NCBI GenBank assembly: GCA_937901895.1
Contig: CALGTD010000005.1
Location: forward strand, 1-6,596
Length of the DNA stretch: 6,596 bases
Origin: an uncultured Spartobacteria bacterium
GTDB taxonomy: Bacteria > Verrucomicrobiota > Verrucomicrobiia > Chthoniobacterales > JAATET01
Direction: 5' to 3'
Part shown: positions 1 through 6,346 of the stretch, one piece after another
How the letters are laid out: each line of letters starts with the position of its first letter
Position numbering within the stretch: the stretch's first letter is position 1
The notes under the pieces: model-generated
The model's database searches: none
Seen by the model: only the letters and a program-made list of their open reading frames with translations
What the model was told of the DNA's origin: nothing
Translations under genes and position numbers: made by a program

Positions 1-2275
1 ACGACTTGCTGCAGCTCACCGGGACCGGATTCGCAATCTCTCGGAGCCCACCCCACGAAACCTGGGTGCGCATCACCGCCTCAACCAGCTTTGCCGGGAA
101 GCCCGCGCCCCGTGGATCGCAGTGCTAAACTCGGACGATTACTTCGTGCCGTATCGCTTCGACTTGGTCCAGCAGATCGCACGGCTCGAAAAAGCCGATC
201 TCGTCTCCGGAGCATTGCTGATCATCGACGAGGATGACCAAGTCATAGGAACGAAACGCGGTATATTTGAGCCCGAATACGCCGTGCCTCTCCCAACAGG
301 CTTCGATGGCCCCCTAAAATCCGCGCAGCTACGATACCTGCTGTGCAGCCAAAACTTCATCGCTACGACGAGCAACATGGTGTTTCGCCGCACGCTGTTC
401 GATGCCATCGGTGGCTTTGCCGACCTGCGTTATGTGCACGACTGGGACTTTGCGCTCAGGGCCTGCATGATGGGCAGATGCGTCTGGACTCCCAATTTTC
501 TCACGGCTTACAGGGTGCACAGAAATAATACCATCCGAGAGCAATCTCCCCACATGGACGGGGAGATCTCCCGTATGTTTTACGACTTTCTCGCCGACTA
601 TCCGGAAATCGATCGCAGCCCGGAGTATCCCCCCGCGCTGTTATCGAATCAACATATCGCGCCTTACATTCCCCCGGCTCCGGCACGGGTTGGCGCTGAA
701 GGAGTCCGAAGCATTCATGAAACCTACCACCTGCCACCCACCCTTTCGTCTAGAGCCCTTTGTAATGCGCTCCTAGGCCTTTATTGGTTCTCATACGACT
801 TCGTCGTGCTCTCCTCCGATCTGCAGGAACTGCCGATCGTGCATTGCACTTCGATGACCGAGGCGCTCGTCCATCGGCGCGAAATCACCGCACTCCGAAC
901 ATACCCACCTTCCGATCCGATCCGAGGGCGGTTCATGCGTGTGCCTGTTCCGTCCAGCACTTGTTCGAGCCAAATTGATCTTTCCGCCGAGGAGGCATGG
1001 TCGGGCGTGAGAGCAGAATCGGACGACCTCGTTTTTCATAATTGCCCCTCCTCCAGTCAAAAACACTTACCAGCCCTTAGGGCGCTGGAGGACCTGCTCG
1101 TCCGAAAAGACAATCGGCCGACGTGCCTTGTGCTGCCCATCTTCATGGCCGTCGGGGGCGCCGAGCGGAACACCATCGAAATCATTCGTGAGCTTCAACC
1201 GCGATTCCGCTTTGTCGTGGTCACAACTGAACGGCTAGCCAAACATCAAGGCAGCCTTCACTACCAACTCGACGAGATGGAAGTGCTGACGTTCGATCTC
1301 GCCGAAGTGGCCAATAGAGAACATCACATGGACCTGCTGACGGTGATTGCACAAACTCTCTCGCCCGATCTGGTCTGGATCTGCAATGGCTCGCCTTGGC
1401 TATTGGCGCATAGTCTTGCGATCCGTCGCCTTTTCACAGGTATCCCCATTGTGGATCAGCAGGTTTACGACACCGAAGTTGGCTGGATCGAACATTATCA
1501 CGACAAGGGCATTCAATCCTTCGACCACTTCATCGCGATCAATGCACGAATTCGGGATGTTTTTCTAAAACGTCTGAAAATTCCTGTCCATCGTGTCACT
1601 CTGATCTACCATGCGGTCAACGAACGAAAATTGTTATCCAGCCGGGTCGATCCTTCGCAAATCGCCGTCCACCGTCTCCGCCTCGGCCTGAAGGACCATC
1701 GATCTCGAACGTTTGTGTTCGTGGGGCGCCTCACGAAACAGAAGCGACCGCTGGTATTCTTGGATCTCGCCCGGCTTGCACAAAGCACGGGAACCGGCGA
1801 TCGCTTCGTATTGGTCGGAAACGGTGAGCTCGGTGACAAGTGCGCGACTTATATCGAAAAGCACAACCTCACGAATGTCACCCGCATCCCCTACACGGAC
1901 GAAGTAGGCACTTTGCTGGCCGTGGCGGATGGCCTGATCGTAACTTCGCAATATGAAGGACTGCCCATCGTGATGCTGGAGGCACTTTCGGTTGGCACAC
2001 CGGTGCTCGCAACCGACGTCGGAGATATCAAGCTTGTTCTGGATCAATATCAATCCGGAACCACGTTCCCGGTCTCGGAGGATTTGACTATATCTCGAAA
2101 CGCTTTTGCGGAATGGGCTGGCGGCCTCGCGCGATATAAGGAACGCGCAATGTCCCAGCGCGATATCGTTCTCTCACGCTTCGCCTCGCGCTCCATCGGT
2201 GCTGCCTACGGGGATTGTTTCGATAGGGCTCGATTGAATCGGCAACGGGGCGGTTTGGCGCTGCCTATAGCGTAA
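1..2275 (+). CDS. Bifunctional GT2-GT4 glycosyltransferase, 5'-truncated by the window edge
   Basis: This is a two-domain sugar transferase, probably cytosolic and part of O-antigen, capsule or exopolysaccharide assembly. Complete in-frame codons begin at position 2 and run without a stop to TAA at 2273-2275 (757 residues visible). A GTG at 122 could be taken for a start, but the 40 codons before it encode the expected GT2 sequence (GAHHRLNQ, then APWIAVLNSDD), so the true start lies upstream of the window. The N-terminal domain is GT-A/GT2: the metal-binding NSDD motif is at 128-139 and the acceptor/catalytic HDWDFALR motif starts at 437. It resembles WfgS/WcaA-type transferases. About 190 residues that I cannot assign follow (about 540-1130). 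The C-terminal domain is GT-B/GT4: a GGAERN loop at 1154-1171, FVGRLTKQK with R at 1727 and K at 1742, and the EGLPIVMLE form of the E-x7-E donor motif (glutamates at 1955 and 1979). Both active sites look intact. The sugars and linkages cannot be inferred. Confidence 0.93.
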   Translation, partial: RLAAAHRDRIRNLSEPTPRNLGAHHRLNQLCREARAPWIAVLNSDDYFVPYRFDLVQQIARLEKADLVSGALLIIDEDDQVIGTKRGIFEPEYAVPLPTGFDGPLKSAQLRYLLCSQNFIATTSNMVFRRTLFDAIGGFADLRYVHDWDFALRACMMGRCVWTPNFLTAYRVHRNNTIREQSPHMDGEISRMFYDFLADYPEIDRSPEYPPALLSNQHIAPYIPPAPARVGAEGVRSIHETYHLPPTLSSRALCNALLGLYWFSYDFVVLSSDLQELPIVHCTSMTEALVHRREITALRTYPPSDPIRGRFMRVPVPSSTCSSQIDLSAEEAWSGVRAESDDLVFHNCPSSSQKHLPALRALEDLLVRKDNRPTCLVLPIFMAVGGAERNTIEIIRELQPRFRFVVVTTERLAKHQGSLHYQLDEMEVLTFDLAEVANREHHMDLLTVIAQTLSPDLVWICNGSPWLLAHSLAIRRLFTGIPIVDQQVYDTEVGWIEHYHDKGIQSFDHFIAINARIRDVFLKRLKIPVHRVTLIYHAVNERKLLSSRVDPSQIAVHRLRLGLKDHRSRTFVFVGRLTKQKRPLVFLDLARLAQSTGTGDRFVLVGNGELGDKCATYIEKHNLTNVTRIPYTDEVGTLLAVADGLIVTSQYEGLPIVMLEALSVGTPVLATDVGDIKLVLDQYQSGTTFPVSEDLTISRNAFAEWAGGLARYKERAMSQRDIVLSRFASRSIGAAYGDCFDRARLNRQRGGLALPIA

Positions 2276-2409
2276 CCAATCCCAAGTGATGAATGGCATC
2301 AGCGGCGGCCTTGCGATCACTGCACCCTCCGGCAAGGAATCTTTTGCAGGGCTGAGGCTGACTCCGATCTCATTCCGATAAAACGCGCCGGGCGCAGCCG
2401 CGATCTCTA
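2276..2409. other. Intergenic gap between the two large transferase genes
   Basis: This 134-bp gap has no convincing promoter or terminator. A 6-bp inverted repeat (CCTTGC at 2309-2314, GCAAGG at 2332-2337, loop of 17) is followed by only four Ts at 2342-2345, too weak to call a terminator. A second pair, AGTGAT at 2285-2290 and ATCACT at 2316-2321, overlaps the first and is equally weak. A 30-codon open frame (ATG at 2289, TAA at 2379-2381) fits here but has no ribosome binding site and matches nothing I know. The gap is long for a tight operon, so the downstream gene could have its own promoter here, but I cannot point to one. Confidence 0.5.
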
Positions 2410-5400
2410 ATGAGTCTGCCTAGATATCAGGTCGAATCGGCAAGATGGATTGAAGATGCAACGCACTCTATCCGAGTCGAGGGGTGGCGAGTCGAACCCG
2501 ATTTCGCTGAACTTACGGAGATTTCAGCCTGGCAACGTGGCACACGCGTAGCGGCAGCGCCCGTCCATGAACGAAATGATGTTTTCACGTTTTTCGATCG
2601 CATTCCAGGATCCCAGCGATCCGGATTTCACCTGGTTCTTCCGCTGATCGATCCGGATGAGCCTGTCGAACTCAGAGCGCACACTCGCGATAAAACCTCT
2701 CCCTTTTTTAATTTCTTACCTCGCGACCTGCCTGGTCGCAACCCCATGGTCCGAAACTATCCTTCCTGGCGGCAGCAGCTCAACGCTTCGGATAGGGATC
2801 ATCATATATGGTTGAGTCACCGCACAGCGGAAATCGACACCGCAATCACGTTTTCCTTCATCGTTCCTGTCTACGATCCGCCACTCGCCTTTCTGTGCGA
2901 CTGCCTCGATTCGATGCGACGACAAACCTATCCCCACTGGGAAGCCCGTATTATAGATGATGGATCCACCAATCCCCAGGTTCGCGATACTCTCGCCAGA
3001 GCAAGCCGAGAAGACAAGCGGATCCATGTCGAATATTTGCCCTCGAATCAGAATATCTCCCGCGCCTCGAACGCCGCGTTGGCCTCCGCCGAGGGGAAGT
3101 TCGTAGTATTCCTCGATCACGACGATAAGGTGCATCCCCATGCGCTGGCCGAACTGGCTGTCCGCTTGGCGGACGAGCCCGATCTGGACATTCTCTACAG
3201 CGACGAGGAGAAGATTGGGCAGGACAATCAACCTGTGCTGCCCTTTCTTAAGCCCGGGCCTTCGCTGATATTCGCCAAGGGAGTGATGTATATAGGCCAC
3301 TTGCTATGCGTTCGCACTGCGCTTGCGCGAGCCGTGGATGGCTTCGATCCAGAATTCGACGGTATTCAAGACTATGAGTTCTTCCTGAGACTTGCAGAAC
3401 GCACGACGCGGATCGCTCACGTAGACCGTATTCTATACCAATGGCGCATGTCGCCCAAAAGCAGCGCGCTTTCTGGCAATATCAAGGGCGATATGGACTC
3501 TTTGCAGGCACGCGCTGTGCAAAGGCATTTGGATCGTATCGGCTTTCCAGCCAGGGCCCGGGCGCTAGGTGGCCATCGTGTCAGGCTCGAGCCCCACACT
3601 TCACCTGGACTGACCGATCTCGCCATCGTCGCACCATCATCGGAATTTATACCCAAGATCGCCTCCGGCACTCCTCGTATCGTGATCGCTCCATTTCAGC
3701 GCGCTGAATGGCAATCAGCCATCCTCAATGTGAGCGAGAAGTTCGTGGTTCTATTGCGAAGCCCCGTCCAAGCGGTTCACGATCGATGGCTCGACACCCT
3801 CCGGATGCATCTGAGTTCGCCTCATTGCGGCCTCGTGGGACCACTTCTTCTTTCTGGTGTAGACTGCGTTCACGCCTCGGGGCTGATTGCATGTGGCAAG
3901 GGGAATTGGACCGCCGCCATGCGTGGATTTCCCGCCAGTGGAGATGGCTACAATGGCTCTTTGGCCTGTGATCGCGAAGTGAGTGGACTACCTTCCGACT
4001 GCGTCGCTTTTCGGAAAGAACTTGGACGTGCCGCACTGGCCACCGGTATCGACCCCACGGGGGACGACTTTGGAACACGCCTGGCGGAGTATGTGCGCTC
4101 TTACGGGCTGTCGGTCGTCGTGAGTGCCGGCGCTCCGCTACGACTCGTCCACCCACTTCTTGAGCCTCGAAGACAACCTTTGGAGGTCGGTGATTGCCGC
4201 GGACACGACCCCTGCTATCCTGCTTATATGGACCCGCTATTCGGGGACTATCGGCTGGGCGCTCCGATACACCCGAATACTCCGCCGATCAGATTTTATA
4301 TAGACCGGCCGACTTCATGGAAGTTGCCCGGCCAGTGCTTGATCATCAAAGGCTGGGCCTTCGCAGCGCAACGGACCCACCTCGCCGGCCTACGCGCTTG
4401 CGTGGGCGGTTTGAATTTTCCCGCGGCGTTGCACCTGCCCCGACCGGACGTCCTCGCTTCCCGTGCAGATGCTCCCGATGAGCGCGTCGGCTTTGAGATC
4501 CGCGGTATTCTACCATCGGGGGCGTCCGAACTAATTTTCGAAGCCCAGCTATCGACCACAAAGTGTATCCGGCTACTGCGTGTCGACGTCCAAGTCGCCC
4601 GCTCCTACCGACCTCGGTGGTTGGGAGGGGGAGATTGGACCGAGCTGATGTTTCTGCAGATGCCACTGCACATGGTTCATCCACCACACAGTCTGAAGAC
4701 TGAACGTTTTCCCAGGGTGCATTTGAACTCAAAAACCCCTCGGGTCGCCATTGTTACTCCATCATATCGGCAAGGAGAGTTCATAGAGCAAACCCTCCGC
4801 AGTGTTCTCGATCAGTCGATCAAGTGCGTTTATGTGGTGCAGGACGCCTGCTCGGATGACCGCACCATCCACGTTGCCCAACAGTTCGTCGATCGCCTGC
4901 GATTTGTTGCCGAGCAAGACAAAGGGCAAGCTGATGCGATCCAGCGGGGGTTTCACAAGACGGCCGGTCAACCTCACGACCTCATGGCCTGGCTCAATTC
5001 CGACGATTTCTACCTTCCCGGCACGCTTGCCTATGTAGCCGATTACTTCGCCGCTCATCCCGACGTCGACGTGATTTACGGCCATCGCATCGTCGTTGAC
5101 GAACAGTCCCGCGAAATCGGCCGCTGGTTCCTTCCTCCGCATGACGACGAGGTTCTTCGCCTCAACGACTTCGTCCCTCAGGAAACCCTGTTCTGGCGCC
5201 GTCGTATCTGGGACAAGGTCGGGGGCATCGACCCGTCCTTCAAATTCGCGATGGATTGGGACCTGCTCCTTCGCTTTCAAGCCGCCGGCGCGAAGATCGT
5301 CCGCGTGCCCTATTTCCTCGCCTGCTTCCGCGTGCACGCAGCCCCAAAAACCTCCGCGCAAATGGAGTCCGTCGGACAGGCCGAAATCGACTTCTTGCGG

Positions 5401-5526
5401 CGGCGAACCTTCGGACGAACACTGCGTCCTGATGAAATAGAGAACAATCCCTGTCTGATTCGATACCTGCGCAAAAGCGCCTGGATCGAATTTCTCTGGC
5501 GTCGTTTTCGAATTCGCCATCCCTAG
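2410..5526 (+). CDS. Large multi-domain GT2 glycosyltransferase (module-GT2-degenerate GT2-module-GT2), 1038 aa
   Basis: This is a soluble multi-domain transferase likely to build a surface polysaccharide. Domain order by residue: 18-95 accessory beta-rich module; 147-352 GT2 resembling the Myxococcus RfbC type, with FIVPVYDP, IIDDGST (181-187), DHDD (236-239), YSDEEK (263-268) and QDYEFFLRL (320-328); 402-582 a GT2-like region without catalytic motifs; 641-718 a second copy of the accessory module; 778-990 a WfgS/WcaA-like GT2 with TPSYRQGEF, KGQADAI (838-844), NSDD (863-866) and MDWDLLLRF (948-956). The first and last catalytic domains look functional, so two glycosyl transfers per chain are plausible (inference). 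No signal peptide or membrane segment is visible. The start is ATG 2410: the frame upstream is open only to TGA at 2359-2361 and contains no other ATG, GTG or TTG. There is no Shine-Dalgarno sequence before it. Third-position GC varies strongly along the gene, from about 47% at the start to about 75% over codons 858-977. Confidence 0.94.
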   Translation: MSLPRYQVESARWIEDATHSIRVEGWRVEPDFAELTEISAWQRGTRVAAAPVHERNDVFTFFDRIPGSQRSGFHLVLPLIDPDEPVELRAHTRDKTSPFFNFLPRDLPGRNPMVRNYPSWRQQLNASDRDHHIWLSHRTAEIDTAITFSFIVPVYDPPLAFLCDCLDSMRRQTYPHWEARIIDDGSTNPQVRDTLARASREDKRIHVEYLPSNQNISRASNAALASAEGKFVVFLDHDDKVHPHALAELAVRLADEPDLDILYSDEEKIGQDNQPVLPFLKPGPSLIFAKGVMYIGHLLCVRTALARAVDGFDPEFDGIQDYEFFLRLAERTTRIAHVDRILYQWRMSPKSSALSGNIKGDMDSLQARAVQRHLDRIGFPARARALGGHRVRLEPHTSPGLTDLAIVAPSSEFIPKIASGTPRIVIAPFQRAEWQSAILNVSEKFVVLLRSPVQAVHDRWLDTLRMHLSSPHCGLVGPLLLSGVDCVHASGLIACGKGNWTAAMRGFPASGDGYNGSLACDREVSGLPSDCVAFRKELGRAALATGIDPTGDDFGTRLAEYVRSYGLSVVVSAGAPLRLVHPLLEPRRQPLEVGDCRGHDPCYPAYMDPLFGDYRLGAPIHPNTPPIRFYIDRPTSWKLPGQCLIIKGWAFAAQRTHLAGLRACVGGLNFPAALHLPRPDVLASRADAPDERVGFEIRGILPSGASELIFEAQLSTTKCIRLLRVDVQVARSYRPRWLGGGDWTELMFLQMPLHMVHPPHSLKTERFPRVHLNSKTPRVAIVTPSYRQGEFIEQTLRSVLDQSIKCVYVVQDACSDDRTIHVAQQFVDRLRFVAEQDKGQADAIQRGFHKTAGQPHDLMAWLNSDDFYLPGTLAYVADYFAAHPDVDVIYGHRIVVDEQSREIGRWFLPPHDDEVLRLNDFVPQETLFWRRRIWDKVGGIDPSFKFAMDWDLLLRFQAAGAKIVRVPYFLACFRVHAAPKTSAQMESVGQAEIDFLRRRTFGRTLRPDEIENNPCLIRYLRKSAWIEFLWRRFRIRHP
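2461..2694 (+). repeat. Accessory module, copy 1 (GW-DV-GF domain)
   Basis: Protein-level internal repeat, residues 18-95 of the 1038-residue transferase. Landmarks are W13 just before it, then V-E-G25-W26, D57-V58 and G72-F73, followed by a hydrophobic strand pattern ending in VELRAHTRD. Copy 2 at 4330-4563 has the same landmarks at matching spacing. The alternating hydrophobic pattern suggests a beta-sandwich. Similar GW...RxDV...GF modules flank GT2 domains in other bacterial polysaccharide enzymes (from memory). The role is unknown; sugar or acceptor binding is a guess. Boundaries are approximate. Confidence 0.6.
3613..4155 (+). other. Degenerate GT2 domain inside the 1038-aa transferase
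   Basis: Residues 402-582 follow the C-terminal half of the second GT2 domain normally seen in tandem GT2 enzymes. Matching landmarks are RWLDTLRMHL, then VGPLLL with DCVHASGLIACG, then a GY...REVSGLPSDCVAFRKEL stretch, then GDDFGTRLAEYVRSYGLSVV and a closing LVHP. The N-terminal nucleotide-binding half is shortened by roughly half. The position where the metal-binding Asp motif (such as LNND) is expected reads LLRSP (448-452), with no acidic residue. The domain is therefore probably catalytically dead and structural. The reading frame is intact, so it is still translated. Confidence 0.65.
4330..4563 (+). repeat. Accessory module, copy 2 (GW-DV-GF domain)
   Basis: Second copy of the module, residues 641-718, placed between the degenerate GT2 and the last catalytic GT2. 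Landmarks are W637, I-K-G648-W649, P-D680-V681 and G694-F695, ending in ELIFEAQLS. The distance from W to D is 31 residues in both copies, and from D to G it is 14 here against 15 in copy 1. Sequence identity outside the landmarks is low, so the duplication is old or the two copies were acquired separately. Boundaries are approximate. Confidence 0.6.
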
Positions 5527-5559
5527 CAAGTCGCCACGCGTATACTATCCGCCGCAAGC

Positions 5560-6342
5560 ATGCCCCCTCCCCCCCACACATTGGCGTCGCTCCCCTGCGT
5601 CCTCGTCATGCCCGCCTACAACGAAGAAGGCTGCATCGTCCCCGTCGTCTCTGCCTGGCGCGACGAACTCGCTCGCCTCTTCGGCGCCGACTTCCGCCTG
5701 GTCGTCGTCAACGACGGCTCCCGCGACAACACCGGCAAACTCCTCGACCAGCTCGCCGCCACGGAGTCGCGCCTGATCGTCATTCACCAGAAAAACTCCG
5801 GCCACGGCGGCGCCCTCCTCCGCGCCTATCGCGAAGCCGCCGCGCTCTCGCCCGACTTTGTCTTCCACGTCGATTCCGACGACCAGTTCAAACCCGCCGA
5901 CTTCAGCCGCCTCTGGTCCCGCCGCCACGAATCGCCCTGCATCCTCGGCTATCGCTCGGTCCGACACGACGCCCTTCATCGCCTCGTTATCACCCGTATT
6001 CTCCGCGTCGTCCTGCTCGCGCTCTACGGCCGCTACCTTAAAGACTCCAACGTCCCCTTCCGTCTCCTCCGCACTGATTTCCTCGCCGAGGCGCTCGCGA
6101 TCATTCCGCCCGAAACCTTCGCGCCGAACATCTTCCTCGCCGTCCTCGGCGCCCGCATCGACGCCGATCTCATGCACCTGCCCGTCTCCCACGAAGATCG
6201 CAAGACCGGCACGGTTTCCATCGTTCGCTGGAAGCTCATCCGCGTCTGCTTCCGTTGCGTCGGCGAACTCTGGCGCTTTCAACAAATTCTCAACGACCAC
6301 GCGTCCCGCGTGAAATCCGCCATCCTCGCCCCCGCCGTCTGA
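5560..6342 (+). CDS. DPM1-like family 2 glycosyltransferase, 260 aa
   Basis: This is a single-domain GT-A enzyme of the dolichol/polyprenol-phosphate sugar synthase-like group, which commonly moves a sugar from a nucleotide donor to a lipid carrier. Motifs by residue: PAYNEEG (18-24), VVNDGSRDNT (49-58), GHGGA (81-85), the metal-binding DSDDQ (105-109), DSNVPFRLLR (162-171), FAPN (187-190) and HEDRKTG (211-217). A hydrophobic stretch at 142-160 is interrupted by arginines and looks amphipathic. There is no C-terminal membrane domain of the GtrB/ArnC kind, so the protein is probably cytosolic or peripheral to the membrane. ATG 5560 is chosen because the next ATG (5608) lies within the first beta strand and would cut the domain. 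No Shine-Dalgarno sequence is visible. A run of cytosines directly follows the start. The next gene begins 4 bp after the stop, indicating co-transcription. Third-position GC is very high. The sugar and acceptor are unknown. Confidence 0.92.
   Translation: MPPPPHTLASLPCVLVMPAYNEEGCIVPVVSAWRDELARLFGADFRLVVVNDGSRDNTGKLLDQLAATESRLIVIHQKNSGHGGALLRAYREAAALSPDFVFHVDSDDQFKPADFSRLWSRRHESPCILGYRSVRHDALHRLVITRILRVVLLALYGRYLKDSNVPFRLLRTDFLAEALAIIPPETFAPNIFLAVLGARIDADLMHLPVSHEDRKTGTVSIVRWKLIRVCFRCVGELWRFQQILNDHASRVKSAILAPAV
5563..5575 (+). repeat. C-rich homopolymer tract (C5-T-C7) at the start of the DPM1-like gene
   Basis: Five Cs (5563-5567), one T, then seven Cs (5569-5575) directly follow the start codon and encode four consecutive prolines. 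Tracts like this can slip during replication, and in glycosyltransferase genes longer ones act as phase-variation switches. Seven Cs is short for that role, so chance in a C-rich gene is the likelier explanation. Confidence 0.4.
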
Positions 6343-6346
6343 TCCG

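Noticed and set aside
1634..2053. A 139-codon minus-strand open frame within the GT4 domain
   Set aside because: It lies antisense to the conserved GT4 donor site (E-x7-E) and has no features of its own.
2309..2345. Short hairpin after the first gene as a terminator
   Set aside because: The stem is only 6 bp with a 17-base loop and just four Ts follow it; intrinsic terminators normally have a stronger stem and a longer T run.
2716..3300. A 194-codon minus-strand open frame opposite the first GT2 domain of the large transferase
   Set aside because: No motif is present and the opposite strand carries intact GT2 signatures; treated as a shadow frame.
4762..5529. A 255-codon open frame on the minus strand opposite the last GT2 domain
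   Set aside because: It has no recognisable domain and lies entirely antisense to a well-conserved GT2 catalytic domain; it reflects codon bias there.
5541..5546. TATACT, a -10-like hexamer 13 bases before the DPM1-like start
   Set aside because: There is no -35-like hexamer at 16-18 bp spacing and no extended -10, and the tight spacing to the upstream gene makes a promoter unnecessary. Six matching bases alone are not enough.
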